Assembly: GCF_900406815.1 (NCBI RefSeq)
Contig: NZ_OVCN01000005.1
Span: 62,001-126,000 of the forward strand
DNA length: 64,000 nt
DNA from: Acinetobacter haemolyticus
Lineage (GTDB): Bacteria > Pseudomonadota > Gammaproteobacteria > Pseudomonadales > Moraxellaceae
Direction of reading: 5' to 3'
Shown in pieces: positions 18,717-28,808 of this stretch; the first letter of the stretch is position 1; every line of letters starts with the position of its first letter. Position numbers and translations under genes: made by a program. The notes beneath the pieces are model-generated. The model was given only the letters and a program-made list of their open reading frames with translations. It had not been told where the DNA came from and searched no databases.

Positions 18717-19391
18717 TTATGAAACCTTTCGCTCAATATTTAATTGATCAACCACCTCAATCAATTGGCCAAATTCAGAAATATATGCAACAGGTTGTAC
18801 CTGAGCTAACTCTTGCGTTGTTCCATAACCATAATTCACAGCAATAGTTTCGATCCCGTTTGCGCGTGCACCAATGACATCATATTGACGATCTCCCACC
18901 ATAATGCAGTGCTGAGCATTCAACTGCTCTTGCTCAAGAATATAAGCAATTAAATCTGCTTTATTGGTACGTTCCCCTGTTAACTCACTACCATACATTT
19001 CAGTAAAATACTGATCTAACTGGAAATGAGCCAAAATTTGCTTTGCATAAACTGTGGGCTTCGCTGTTGCAAGAAATAATTGATACTCCTGTGTTTGTAG
19101 CTGCCGTAAAGTCCCTTCCACTGTTGGATAGACTTCATTTTCAAATAAGCCTGTCACTGAAAAACGCTCGCGGTAAGCAGCTAAAGCTTGTTCGGCCAAA
19201 TCATCATCTTGAGTATCTAATAATTTTGCTAATGAGGCTTTCAGAGGTGGACCAATCGTCCAATCTAAATCAACTTCATCCGCCAAAGGTTGATTGAGCT
19301 TTTCTAACGCATAACGAATCGAACCATGAATTCCTGTTTTAGGATCGGTTAATGTCCCATCTAAATCAATCAGTATATTTTTGATCGTCAT
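18717..19391 (-). CDS. HAD-family phosphatase (phosphoglycolate phosphatase-like)
   Basis: A 224-residue cytoplasmic HAD hydrolase. Motif I is IDLDGTLTD with the nucleophile D9 and acid D11. A helical cap follows (about 15-85), then motif II in LATAKP near residue 110 and motif IV in MVGDRQYDVIGA near 166. It resembles the Gph/YjjG-like subgroup; the substrate cannot be told from sequence. It is transcribed away from thiD, sharing the 93-base region between them. Confidence 0.85.
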   Translation of the reverse strand: MTIKNILIDLDGTLTDPKTGIHGSIRYALEKLNQPLADEVDLDWTIGPPLKASLAKLLDTQDDDLAEQALAAYRERFSVTGLFENEVYPTVEGTLRQLQTQEYQLFLATAKPTVYAKQILAHFQLDQYFTEMYGSELTGERTNKADLIAYILEQEQLNAQHCIMVGDRQYDVIGARANGIETIAVNYGYGTTQELAQVQPVAYISEFGQLIEVVDQLNIERKVS

Positions 19392-19472
19392 TCGTTCAAT
19401 CTCTTAAAGCCTTACACAACATAGTCGAGAGTTTCTCGAAACTTCCCTATACTAACGTAAATGAAAACATAA

Positions 19473-20261
<789 letters not shown>

Positions 20262-20396
20262 CTTAAAGCTCATTAAATACTTTTTGATCTTAGTTTCACC
20301 GAAGGCTTTGAATCAATTTAAATTTTATATGAAAATATGTCATTCATTGATGAGCACTTATGCAAAATATTCATCAATTCAAACACACGAATAAAA

Positions 20397-20415
20397 TATA
20401 ATAATTATCATTTTA
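20397..20415 (+). promoter_or_regulatory. Putative Fur box upstream of the TonB receptor
   Basis: The 19-mer TATAATAATTATCATTTTA matches 14 of 19 positions of the Fur consensus GATAATGATAATCATTATC. It lies 18 bases before the receptor ATG, a position expected for iron-dependent repression. Confidence 0.65.
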
Positions 20416-20433
20416 ATTTTCATCATAATCCTC

Positions 20434-22530
20434 ATGCTGAAGCGCCGCATCTTACCTAGTTTGTTACCCCTGAGTTGTGCTATGACTGTATTTGGGAACG
20501 ACCAAATCAGTACCCTACCCACCCTTACTTTTCAGGCATCCTCTGAGAATGCAGAGCATGAATATAAAGTGACCTCTGCAAGTGCGGCAATGCGTACTCA
20601 CACCTTACTGAAGGACACTCCTCAAGCCGTTACTGTAATTAATAAAGCGATACTTGAAGATATTCAAGCAACTCGCTTATCTGAAGCACTCGATGTAGCA
20701 GGACTGGGACGAGCAAATAACTTTGGTGGACAAGGTCTCACCACCTTCACCTCTCGTGGTTTTACCAGTGGTGAATATTATCGAAATGGCTTCCCGATCA
20801 ATCGCGGTTATCCTAATGCACCTGATAGCTCAACTATCGAGCGTGTAGAAGTTTTAAGAGGTGCATCATCGAGTTTATATGGCCGTGGTGATCCAGGAGG
20901 GACATTTAATGTCGTTAGTAAGACACCTCAACCCGATCGGAAAACAACATTTGGGGTCAGTATTGATAACGAAGGACTTTATCGCAGTAACATCGATACC
21001 ACTGGTTCTTTCACGGGAGACGATCGTATCACTTACCGTTTGAACTTAATGGGTGAAAATGGGGATACTTATCGCGAGCATGTGGACTCAAAACGATGGA
21101 ACATCGCACCCGTAATTCAATGGACACCATCAGATCAAACAAAAGTTATCTTAGAGGCGGACTTTTTAAGAAATCAACATGCACTTGATCGAGGCTTTAC
21201 CCGCTATGATGGTCAACAAAAACAATCCTTTAATCCAAAAGACTATTGGTGGGAATCAGGGAAAAATCGAAACCGTTTATATAACGATAATGATATGTTC
21301 CAACTACGGGTCGAACATCATCTCAATGACACATGGACGTTGAATGTAGGCACTCAATATTTAGATGGAAATTTACATGGCTATGCCGTTGAAGCGAATG
21401 GGATAAAAGCTGATAGTCATGGTGAGATCATTACTCGAAATTATAATTGGCGAAATTTGGACTGGAATGATAAAAATATCCAAGCAAGTTTAGTTGGCGA
21501 GTTTGATTTATTTAATCTAAAACATACGTTAATCACTGGACTAGAGTTTGAAGATTATGATTATCGCTCGTACATCATCCGTTCTACTGCCCCATTTGAC
21601 TTAAATATCCATCATCCCTACCGTACACAACCATTACCCGCATTAGAGAACGTCACGACACATGATCATGAGCAGCTCACCAGCAAAGCGTTCTATATCC
21701 AAGATCAAATTCGTTTTACAGACCGACTTAATACCGTGATTGGCCTACGTTTTGAACAATACCAACATGATTATACGAATTTTATGAATAACACTTCATG
21801 GTCAACCAAACACAATACGCTAATTCCTCGTGTTGGCTTAACATATGATTTAAATGAACAACTTACTGTCTATAGTAATATTAGCAAATCATTTAAACCC
21901 AACTCTGGTGCCGATCGAAACAATCAAGGCTTTGATCCAGAAGAAGGTATTTCATATGAAATCGGATCTAAACTCGCATTGTTTGATGACAAGCTTTCCT
22001 TTGAAAATGCTCTATATTATGTAAAAAAAGACAATGTTCTCACCTTAGATCCACTCGATAGCACTAAAAGCGTTGCTGCAGGTGAGGTCACCAGCAAAGG
22101 TTTTGAGCTCAGTCTCGTTGGTAACCTTACCCCTGAATGGAAAATCATTGGTAATTATGCCTATACAGATGCGGCAGTGAGCAAGGACAATAGCTTAGCG
22201 AAAGGAACCCGCCTCGCGAATATTCCTAAAGATTCATTCAATTTCTTGACAATGTATGAGTTCCACTCAGAACCGCTGGAAGGTTTAGCAATAGGACTAA
22301 ATCAGCGCTATATAGGAAATCGAAAAGGACAAACAGCAAGTAACACCTATACTATGGGTGCCTATGCCACTACAGACTTTATTTCTTATTACAATCTCTC
22401 ATCTGATATACGTTTAAGTTTCGATATCAAAAACATCTTTAATAAGAGATATGATGATAGCGCATTCAACCGTTATGTTTATCCTGGCCAGCCTCGTACT
22501 GCCAAACTTGGCGTCACCTATTCATTTTAA
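20434..22530 (+). CDS. TonB-dependent siderophore receptor
   Basis: A 698-residue outer-membrane receptor for a ferric siderophore, related to the FhuE/FpvA group. The N-terminal signal (SLLPLSCAMTVFG) is followed by a TonB-box-like PTLTF. The plug domain follows (about 50-165) with TPQAVTVI, FTSRGFTSGEYYRNGFPI and ERVEVLRGASSSLYGRGDPGG. The rest is a 22-strand barrel ending in YSF, with the terminal Phe needed for outer-membrane assembly. A Fur box precedes it. No siderophore synthesis genes are nearby, so the ligand is unknown and may be a xenosiderophore. Confidence 0.92.
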   Translation: MLKRRILPSLLPLSCAMTVFGNDQISTLPTLTFQASSENAEHEYKVTSASAAMRTHTLLKDTPQAVTVINKAILEDIQATRLSEALDVAGLGRANNFGGQGLTTFTSRGFTSGEYYRNGFPINRGYPNAPDSSTIERVEVLRGASSSLYGRGDPGGTFNVVSKTPQPDRKTTFGVSIDNEGLYRSNIDTTGSFTGDDRITYRLNLMGENGDTYREHVDSKRWNIAPVIQWTPSDQTKVILEADFLRNQHALDRGFTRYDGQQKQSFNPKDYWWESGKNRNRLYNDNDMFQLRVEHHLNDTWTLNVGTQYLDGNLHGYAVEANGIKADSHGEIITRNYNWRNLDWNDKNIQASLVGEFDLFNLKHTLITGLEFEDYDYRSYIIRSTAPFDLNIHHPYRTQPLPALENVTTHDHEQLTSKAFYIQDQIRFTDRLNTVIGLRFEQYQHDYTNFMNNTSWSTKHNTLIPRVGLTYDLNEQLTVYSNISKSFKPNSGADRNNQGFDPEEGISYEIGSKLALFDDKLSFENALYYVKKDNVLTLDPLDSTKSVAAGEVTSKGFELSLVGNLTPEWKIIGNYAYTDAAVSKDNSLAKGTRLANIPKDSFNFLTMYEFHSEPLEGLAIGLNQRYIGNRKGQTASNTYTMGAYATTDFISYYNLSSDIRLSFDIKNIFNKRYDDSAFNRYVYPGQPRTAKLGVTYSF

Positions 22531-22568
22531 ATCGCATTTCAGCAAATATTTCTAGAATCAGAATAAAC

Positions 22569-22592
22569 AAAAGGCGCATTCAGCGCCTTTTT
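22569..22592. terminator. Terminator between the TonB receptor and the lysM gene
   Basis: Stem AAAAGGCGC/GCGCCTTTT with an ATTCA loop and a T-run; usable in both directions. Confidence 0.87.
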
Positions 22593-22604
22593 CACATTCA
22601 CAGA

Positions 22605-23078
22605 TTATTGTGGGATACGTAATACTTGACCTGGGAAAATATCATCTGCATTTTTCAATAAAGGTCGATTTGCTTCAAAAATTTTATTGTATTGGTTTGG
22701 ATCACCGTAATACTCTTTAGAAATCTTTGACAGATTGTCTCCTGATTTCACTGTATAGAATTTGCTCTCTGGCTCAGCGGTTTCAACTGTCATTTGATCA
22801 TCAACCTGCGCTACATGATCGATATTGCCTACCGCAAGAATAATCTTTTCTTTATCAGCCTGACTCTTTACCTGCCCTTTGATCACAGCAGTGTCAGATG
22901 TACCGTTATATGTCACAGATAGGCCTTCTACCCCTAAACCCAAACTCTTAATCAAACCTAATAATTTATTTGCAATCTCTTGAGCTGATGGTTCAGCTGG
23001 TGTTGCTGGTGCAGCTTGTGGTTCTGCTGGTGCTGTATTTTTCTTACCAATACCTTTTACAAAATCAAATAGACCCAT
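22605..23078 (-). CDS. kbp: BON-LysM domain protein, Kbp/YgaU type
   Basis: A 157-residue protein with the Kbp (potassium-binding protein) layout. The N-terminus is MGLFDFVKGIGKK, then an A/P-rich linker (about 17-32), a BON domain (about 35-98) and a C-terminal LysM domain (FYTVKSGDNLSKISKEYYGD, about 107-156). E. coli Kbp is a cytoplasmic K+-binding protein; absence of a signal peptide here fits that. The ribosome site GAGGAAAT lies before the ATG. It is a single-gene unit, followed by a shared terminator. Confidence 0.88.
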   Translation of the reverse strand: MGLFDFVKGIGKKNTAPAEPQAAPATPAEPSAQEIANKLLGLIKSLGLGVEGLSVTYNGTSDTAVIKGQVKSQADKEKIILAVGNIDHVAQVDDQMTVETAEPESKFYTVKSGDNLSKISKEYYGDPNQYNKIFEANRPLLKNADDIFPGQVLRIPQ

Positions 23079-23236
23079 TTTTATTTCCTCTGTAATTATT
23101 TATGAAGATTGGCCTCAATCGACCCAATTTCTAGTTATACCTAAAAAATAAATGCTACAGGTTTCAATTTAAAGCGGTCTTGTAAATAAATGTACAATGA
23201 TCTGCAGCAACAATTTTAATTTTTGATTCAAAAATG

Positions 23237-23262
23237 AAAAAGCCACCTTGCGGTGGCTTTTC
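23237..23262 (-). terminator. acpP terminator
   Basis: Stem AAAAGCCACC/GGTGGCTTTT with a four-base loop, just after the acpP stop; it has a T-run on the minus strand. Confidence 0.87.
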
Positions 23263-23277
23263 AATCATGCAATATGA

Positions 23278-23514
23278 TTAACCAAGTTTCTTGGTTACAT
23301 AATCAATTGCTGATTGAACCGTAGTGATTTCATTTGAATCTTCATCAGGAATCGTGATGTCGAAATCATTTTCAAAAGACATTACAAGTTCAACCAAATC
23401 TAAAGAGTCAGCACCCAAATCATCCATGAAAGATGCTTCGTTCTTAATCTCTTCAGCACGCATACCTAATTGTTCAGCTACTGCTTGTTTGATGCGTTGT
23501 TCGATATCGCTCAC
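23278..23514 (-). CDS. acpP: Acyl carrier protein AcpP
   Basis: AcpP carries growing acyl chains on a phosphopantetheine arm during fatty-acid synthesis. It is a 78-residue acidic protein. Ser37 in [11 protein letters not shown] is the attachment site. The GTG at 23514 is the start, since AGGAG ends 7 bases before it. The ATG five codons upstream overlaps that ribosome site and would make the site part of the coding region. It follows fabG with an 86-base gap that may hold its own promoter. Confidence 0.96.
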   Translation of the reverse strand: MSDIEQRIKQAVAEQLGMRAEEIKNEASFMDDLGADSLDLVELVMSFENDFDITIPDEDSNEITTVQSAIDYVTKKLG

Positions 23515-23600
23515 AGGAATTCTCCTCATTGCTTGTGGCGTTTTAATTTGCCACTAGTTTAATTGAATATTAAAATTTTTAAAAGTTTATACATCGCCAG

Positions 23601-24335
23601 TTAGGCCATGTATAAACCACCATTTACGTGTAAAACTGTACCAGTAATGTAACTCGCCTTATCGCTGGCAAGGAAACTAACTGCATTTGCAATATCTTGA
23701 GGCTCACCTAAACGATTTAAAGCGACTTGATCAGTCATTTTTTTACGAATCTCTTCGCTTAACTGATCCGTCATTTCAGTCGCAATGAAGCCTGGCGCAA
23801 CACTGTTCACTGTAATCTGACGGCTGCCCATCTCTTTCGCTAAGCTACGACTGAATGCTTCAATCCCTGCTTTTGCTGCTGAGTAGTTTGCTTGGCCCGG
23901 ATTGGCAAAATGCGCTACAACAGAACTGATGTTAATAATGCGCCCAAAGCGTGCTTTGGTCATGCCTTTCAATACGCGCTTGGATAAGCGGTAAACGGCT
24001 TTCAGATGGATATTCAGAATATCATCCCAATCGTCTTCAGACATACGCAATAACAAGTTATCTTTGGTAATGCCCGCATTGTTTACCAACACAAGAACTG
24101 AACCATATTTCTGTTCAATGTCTGAAACAAGTGCATCAATTGCTTCGCCGTTACGGACATCAAGTACAGCACCTGTGCCATGCTCAGCAAAGCTTTCTGT
24201 CAGTTTTTCCGCGCCTGATTCAGAGGTCGCGGTTCCAACCACAAAAAAACCGTCTTGAATGAGTTGCTGTGCAATAGCAGCGCCAATACCTCGGCTTGCT
24301 CCTGTCACTAACGCAACTTTTCGTTGTTGTGTCAT
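23601..24335 (-). CDS. fabG: 3-oxoacyl-ACP reductase FabG
   Basis: FabG reduces 3-ketoacyl-ACP with NADPH. It is a 244-residue SDR enzyme with the cofactor loop TGASRGIG (11-18), NNAG (85-88), and the catalytic S138, Y151 and K155 (YSAAK). The start overlaps the fabD stop by 4 bases (ATGA), indicating coupling. The C-terminal GTVLHVNGGLYMA is typical. Confidence 0.97.
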   Translation of the reverse strand: MTQQRKVALVTGASRGIGAAIAQQLIQDGFFVVGTATSESGAEKLTESFAEHGTGAVLDVRNGEAIDALVSDIEQKYGSVLVLVNNAGITKDNLLLRMSEDDWDDILNIHLKAVYRLSKRVLKGMTKARFGRIINISSVVAHFANPGQANYSAAKAGIEAFSRSLAKEMGSRQITVNSVAPGFIATEMTDQLSEEIRKKMTDQVALNRLGEPQDIANAVSFLASDKASYITGTVLHVNGGLYMA

Positions 24336-25318
24336 GCAATTTTTCCTTCTGCCACTAACACTGCGTTTAGGGCATCTTCCATACGTGCTTTGCTATCAAT
24401 GGCAAATGCTTTCTCTATGTTCGGTAATCGCTTTGCAAGATTACTTAGTACAGTACCAGGACCACATTCGACCACATACTGAATACCTTGATCTTGTAGA
24501 TGTTGCATCGTTTTCGTCCATTGTACTGATTCGTACAATTGAGCCGTTAAAGCCTGACGTAATTGAGCCACATCTGTTGCGATTTCCGCGTTGACATTTT
24601 GTATTACAGGAAGGCGTGGTAGCTCAATGGCAGTTTGTTCCAAAGCTGCAGCAAACTTTTCTGCGGCTGGCTTCATTAATGAACAATGCGATGGTACAGA
24701 TACTGGTAGCGCAATCGCTTTACCAGATTGTTCTTTCGCTTCAGCCATCACTTGTTGAACCAATGCAGCACTACCTGCAATCACAACTTGACCTTGCGCA
24801 TTATAATTTGCGGCTTCTACTGAACCTTGACCCGTCGCAGAGGCTTGTTGGCAAAGTTCAACAACTTTGTCGTCCGCCAAACCGAGAATTGCAGCCATTG
24901 CGCCCTCACCCTGAGGAACGGCACTCTGCATTAATTTGCCCCGTAGATGAACCAGTTTTACCGCATCGGCCAATGTCATCGCTTCCGCAGCAACCAACGC
25001 GCTATATTCCCCTAAAGAGTGTCCTGCCAAGTATTTCGGTGTAATACCACCTAACTCTAACCATACACGCCATAAGGCAATACTGGCAGTCAATAACACA
25101 GGTTGAGTATTTTCAGTTTGATCTAAGCCTTCACCACTTTGAGCAATGTGCCAAAGATCAAAACCGAGTGCGTCAGATGCCTCAGCAAAAGTCTCTTGAA
25201 CAACACTGAATTGCTCTGCAAGTTCAGCAAGCATACCTACTTTTTGTGAACCTTGACCTGGAAAAACAAATGCGGTTTTAGTTGCTTGAGCTGCCTGCTC
25301 AAGTCGTTTAGTCGACAT
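24332..25318 (-). CDS. fabD: Malonyl-CoA:ACP transacylase FabD
   Basis: FabD loads malonyl groups onto AcpP. The 328-residue protein has FPGQGSQ at residues 19-25, the nucleophile Ser101 in AGHSLGEYSALVAA, R126 in the HLRGKLMQ segment and the catalytic His in PVSVPSHCSLMKPA near residue 206. It heads the fabD-fabG(-acpP) unit. The usual fabH and plsX are not adjacent: rpmF and yceD lie directly upstream behind a terminator. Confidence 0.96.
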   Translation of the reverse strand: MSTKRLEQAAQATKTAFVFPGQGSQKVGMLAELAEQFSVVQETFAEASDALGFDLWHIAQSGEGLDQTENTQPVLLTASIALWRVWLELGGITPKYLAGHSLGEYSALVAAEAMTLADAVKLVHLRGKLMQSAVPQGEGAMAAILGLADDKVVELCQQASATGQGSVEAANYNAQGQVVIAGSAALVQQVMAEAKEQSGKAIALPVSVPSHCSLMKPAAEKFAAALEQTAIELPRLPVIQNVNAEIATDVAQLRQALTAQLYESVQWTKTMQHLQDQGIQYVVECGPGTVLSNLAKRLPNIEKAFAIDSKARMEDALNAVLVAEGKIA

Positions 25319-25450
25319 ATAAAAATCCTTAAATTAGTCTATCGCCAATTTGATCAACACCCATAATTCTACATGAGAATAGCAATAGACTCTTTAGCGA
25401 TGCGGCAATTTAACATTGATTTAATCTTTTTATAATTGCGAAAAACAACA

Positions 25451-25479
25451 AAAAAGGGAGCTTTCGCTCCCATTTTTTC
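25451..25479 (-). terminator. rpmF terminator
   Basis: Stem TGGGAG/CTCCC with a CGAAAG-type loop and T-rich flank on the minus strand, between rpmF and fabD. Confidence 0.85.
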
Positions 25480-25515
25480 TATACTTTAAGCTAACGCTTA
25501 ATGCATATGATTCAA

Positions 25516-25701
25516 TTATTCAGCATCAGCTGCTTTAGCGAATAATTGACGACCACGGTAAATACCATCTTTAGTCACGTGGTGACGACGGTGAGTTTCA
25601 CCAGTAGTTTGGTCTACAGATAATGCATTCTCGGTTAAAGCGTCATGTGAACGGCGCATGTCACGGCGAGAGCGACTTTTACGGTTTTGCTGAACGGCCA
25701 T
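25516..25701 (-). CDS. rpmF: 50S ribosomal protein L32
   Basis: A 61-residue basic ribosomal protein with the family opening [20 protein letters not shown] and [16 protein letters not shown]. It lies 74 bases downstream of yceD, the common yceD-rpmF arrangement. AAGGAG precedes the ATG. Confidence 0.96.
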   Translation of the reverse strand: MAVQQNRKSRSRRDMRRSHDALTENALSVDQTTGETHRRHHVTKDGIYRGRQLFAKAADAE

Positions 25702-25775
25702 GATGGCTCCTTACAAAGATCGAAAAAATGGATCAGAACAAATTCAGTTGTCTTAACTCAACATTATAACATAAA

Positions 25776-26336
25776 TTATGAGTTAAGTTTACCCTTCAAA
25801 CCTGCCAAAACATCAAACGGATTATCCCGTTTTTCTTCGACAACGTCCTGAATGGTAGGTCGATGTTTATGCTCACAAGCATCGTGCTTAGGAGATAAAG
25901 GCACCAACAATAACAGTTCATCTTCTAGCAATGCGAGTAAATCAATCGAAGCAGGTGTATCAAAATCACCTTTTTTCGAAAATTCACTTTCACCTAAAAC
26001 GATGAAATCAGCATCCTCATCCAAGCGCTCTATCAGTGACTCATCATCGATTAAAGCCAAATGGAAATCTGAAACAAGTTCAGTTTCAACAGTATCCAAA
26101 CAACGTTGGCATTCCATTGGAACTTTTGTATCAATATGTCCATCCAACCATACAATGCGATGATAGGCATCCATTGATAGCTTACAGTCTATGTTGATCA
26201 ATTGATCATTAATTGATCCAACAGCTTCACGGGCGATACGAGCAAAGCGAGACAATGGCAGTGTTCCTGACCATGTAAAGCCCTGTTCAGCCCATTTAAA
26301 CGGCTCAATCTGTGCCGGAAAGGTATTTGCTGACAT
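25776..26336 (-). CDS. yceD: DUF177 protein YceD (23S rRNA accumulation protein)
   Basis: A 186-residue YceD/DUF177 protein, a family tied to 23S rRNA accumulation and usually encoded with rpmF. The paired-cysteine segment ECQRCLD near residue 75 is followed by an acidic middle. No ribosome site precedes the ATG at 26336, and the predicted -10 box lies only 14 bases upstream, so the transcript would be almost leaderless. Confidence 0.9.
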   Translation of the reverse strand: MSANTFPAQIEPFKWAEQGFTWSGTLPLSRFARIAREAVGSINDQLINIDCKLSMDAYHRIVWLDGHIDTKVPMECQRCLDTVETELVSDFHLALIDDESLIERLDEDADFIVLGESEFSKKGDFDTPASIDLLALLEDELLLLVPLSPKHDACEHKHRPTIQDVVEEKRDNPFDVLAGLKGKLNS

Positions 26337-26349
26337 AATTAAGGCGGCA

Positions 26350-26378
26350 ATTCTACAAATTCATCGGTACTCTGTCAA
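26350..26378 (-). promoter_or_regulatory. Strong sigma-70-type promoter for yceD-rpmF
   Basis: Read on the minus strand: -35 TTGACA, a 17-base spacer, -10 TAGAAT. The predicted start of transcription falls about 7 bases before the yceD ATG. Confidence 0.75.
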
Positions 26379-26432
26379 AGATTAAGATACAATTTTGCAC
26401 TTCTTTAGACAGAACTCGGGGTAAATTAAGCA

Positions 26433-27095
26433 ATGCACCTGTTGCAGCCGCAACTTGAAGTAACAACTTCATTACTTGTTAGCACCCATTCAACCACTGC
26501 TCCTGTTTTAACACCAGATCAAGTGCAACGTTCATCTTGGCAAAAGTTAACAACAGAACCAGAACAGGTCGATTGGCTTATTTTACACTTTAATCACTGG
26601 TTTTCCCACCATAATGTCACACTAGTTAAAGGTGATTTTGAACCAGAATATTTCCCCGCGGAAAATGGACAACCTGCAAGAATCCAATTTGCGCATGGTT
26701 TTTTTAATAGTGCCCTGCATGAAATTAGTCATTGGAGCATATCTGGTGCGCAACGTCGTCTATTACCTGATTTGGGTTATTGGTATGCGCCCGACGGTCG
26801 AAGTGCAGAGCAACAAGCGTTGTTTGAACAAGTTGAAATCAAACCACAAGCGATTGAATGGTTATTTGCCACTGCCTTCGGTCGAAAGTTCCGAGTGTCT
26901 TTAGACAATTTAACGGGTGACAGCGGTAACGGACAACATTTTAAAGACAATGTATTCTCTCAGATTCAACGTTACTTTTCTGGTGAAGCGAAATTGCCAG
27001 ATGATGCAGCTCATTTTATTCATTACATCTGTCTATGTACGCGTAATGGCTTAGCGTTACAACGCGATGAATTTAAACGTGAACAGCTTGATTGA
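26433..27095 (+). CDS. epmC: Elongation factor P hydroxylase EpmC
   Basis: EpmC (YfcM) hydroxylates the beta-lysyl-modified lysine of elongation factor P. The diagnostic block is FAHGFFNSALHEISHWSISG near residues 88-107, with the metal ligands in HEISH, followed by LGYWYAPDGR. It has 220 residues, about 40 more than E. coli EpmC because of a longer N-terminal region. EpmA and EpmB genes are not in this window. It is divergent from yceD. Confidence 0.9.
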   Translation: MHLLQPQLEVTTSLLVSTHSTTAPVLTPDQVQRSSWQKLTTEPEQVDWLILHFNHWFSHHNVTLVKGDFEPEYFPAENGQPARIQFAHGFFNSALHEISHWSISGAQRRLLPDLGYWYAPDGRSAEQQALFEQVEIKPQAIEWLFATAFGRKFRVSLDNLTGDSGNGQHFKDNVFSQIQRYFSGEAKLPDDAAHFIHYICLCTRNGLALQRDEFKREQLD

Positions 27096-27183
27096 ATGAC
27101 AAAATTATCACATCTGAGACTTGCATCCTCCCCTCCACACGTTTCATACTAAATTCAGCCATAAAGATCAGGGAGTTATAATA

Positions 27184-27801
27184 ATGTTGCATTTACACAT
27201 TCATCCTGAAAATCCTCAGGCTCGCTTAATCACTCAAGCTGTAGATCGGATTCGTGCTGGTGATGTCGTGGTTTATCCAACGGATGCAGCCTATGCAATT
27301 GGTTGTCAGATTGGTAATAAAAATGCGATGGAACGAATTGCCCAAATTCGTGGTTTAGGCCCAAAACATCAGTATGCCATCATGTGCTGTGATTTATCAG
27401 ATATTGCAACTTATGCCAAAGTTGATAATGCGATGTATCGATTACTTAAAAATAATACGCCTGCTGTCACTACCTTTATTTTGCCCGCGACCAGTGAAGT
27501 ACCAAAACGTTTAATGCATCCAAAGAAAAAAACCATTGGTCTACGTATTCCAAGTAATCCAGTTGCTCAGGCTCTGTTGAAAGAATTAGGTGAGCCTTTA
27601 CTGACCAGTACTTTGATTCTTCCAGATCAAACGGATCCACTTGACGATCCTTATGATATTGAAAATCAGCTCGGTAAACGTATTGATGTTTTTATCGATA
27701 GTGGTTTCGGTACTTTATCCATGACCAGTATTGTCGATTTGTCAGGTGAAAATCCTGAAATTATTCGTCGCGGCGTTGGTGATGTCAGTGCTTTTGAATA
27801 G
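27184..27801 (+). CDS. YciO-type Sua5/YrdC-family protein
   Basis: A 205-residue protein of the YrdC/Sua5 fold, which makes threonylcarbamoyl-AMP for tRNA t6A. The text LHLHIHPENPQARLI and VVVYPTDAAYAIGCQI matches the YciO branch, whose t6A activity is weak or unproven. The SKN-like KKKTIGLRIPSNPVAQALL segment is near residue 117. The start is the ATG at 27184 behind AGGGAG; the upstream frame from 27121 has no such site. Confidence 0.88.
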   Translation: MLHLHIHPENPQARLITQAVDRIRAGDVVVYPTDAAYAIGCQIGNKNAMERIAQIRGLGPKHQYAIMCCDLSDIATYAKVDNAMYRLLKNNTPAVTTFILPATSEVPKRLMHPKKKTIGLRIPSNPVAQALLKELGEPLLTSTLILPDQTDPLDDPYDIENQLGKRIDVFIDSGFGTLSMTSIVDLSGENPEIIRRGVGDVSAFE

Positions 27802-27812
27802 TGTTGTATAAA

Positions 27813-28082
27813 ATGGATTTATTTCAAGTTTTACTCAACATAAATGATTTTCAAGATGATGAAACCATTTATGTTGTTGAACCTTGGACCTTGGAATCAG
27901 AAACGAAAGTTCTAAAAGAGCCAGATATAGGACTTATCCAAATCAAAAGTGATCATTTAATTTTTGAATACTTTCTAGAGGTTTTCCTTGCAAAAGAAAT
28001 ATTGAAAAATCTCGAACACCGAAATCCGTGTATGCGTGATCAATGTCAAAGCGTTATCGAATATGCGATTCACGATGCTTAA
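27813..28082 (+). CDS. Small unrecognised acidic protein
   Basis: I do not recognise this 89-residue product. From the ATG at 27813 it reads MDLFQVLLNINDFQDDETIY, is acidic, and has a predicted beta-rich N-terminal half and a helical C-terminal half (FEYFLEVFLAKEILKNL). It begins 11 bases after the YciO-type gene without a clear ribosome site, so it may depend on that gene's translation. It converges on the acetyltransferase gene. Confidence 0.6.
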   Translation: MDLFQVLLNINDFQDDETIYVVEPWTLESETKVLKEPDIGLIQIKSDHLIFEYFLEVFLAKEILKNLEHRNPCMRDQCQSVIEYAIHDA

Positions 28083-28091
28083 GTTCTTAAG

Positions 28092-28808
28092 TTAATTCAT
28101 AAAATCAGTTAACCGACGTTTCTGAAAACCTTGTACATCAAAATTTTCTGGGCTTAGCCATTGTTGATAAGCTTGTTCTAAATCAGACCATTCTTCATCA
28201 ATGATTGAAAACCATGCAGTATTTCTATTACGTCCTTTGACGATCCTATCCTGACGGAATAAGCCTTCAAATTGGAAACCAAAACGTAATGCTGCAGCTT
28301 TTGAAGGCTTATTACAATCATCACATTTCCACTCAACTCGTCGAAAACCATGTTTAAAACAGTGTTGTAACAGTAAAAATATCGTTTCTGTTGAAGCTTT
28401 GGATTTTTTCATTTTATGCGAAAAATAGACATTACCAATCTCAATCGCACCATGTTCAAGCCGAGGATTAAGTAATGCAATCCAGCCTTGAACTTCTCCA
28501 TTTACCTCAATAAGAAAATGGGTTGAGCCATAAAAACCAAATAAATCTTGTAAGGCTTCTTTTAATGCCATCTCACTTTTTGGTGCTGAATAAGGTAAAT
28601 AAGTCCAACATGCTACATTGGGTTCAGAACTTACACACGCCCAAATTTGTGCTACAGCTAAATCTGTTATTGTCCCAGCAATAGAGACCAATTGAACATT
28701 TTGCCCAAAGATACTTTCTTTGACTGGTTGAATTGGTTTTAAATTCTCAATGTCTAAACCAGTGGTTTGACCAAGATCATTCTGTTGCGTTTTTAAATAG
28801 TTTTTCAT
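28092..28808 (-). CDS. GNAT-family acetyltransferase (RimJ/RimL type)
   Basis: A 238-residue GNAT protein of the RimJ/RimL-like Acetyltransf_3 group. HFLIEVNGEVQGWIALLNP (about 97-115) is the beta-hairpin core. GAIEIGNVYFSHKMKKSKASTE is the acetyl-CoA-binding region, and CNKPSKAAALRFGFQFEGLFRQD is the C-terminal motif typical of enzymes that modify proteins or small molecules. The acceptor is unknown. Confidence 0.82.
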   Translation of the reverse strand: MKNYLKTQQNDLGQTTGLDIENLKPIQPVKESIFGQNVQLVSIAGTITDLAVAQIWACVSSEPNVACWTYLPYSAPKSEMALKEALQDLFGFYGSTHFLIEVNGEVQGWIALLNPRLEHGAIEIGNVYFSHKMKKSKASTETIFLLLQHCFKHGFRRVEWKCDDCNKPSKAAALRFGFQFEGLFRQDRIVKGRNRNTAWFSIIDEEWSDLEQAYQQWLSPENFDVQGFQKRRLTDFMN

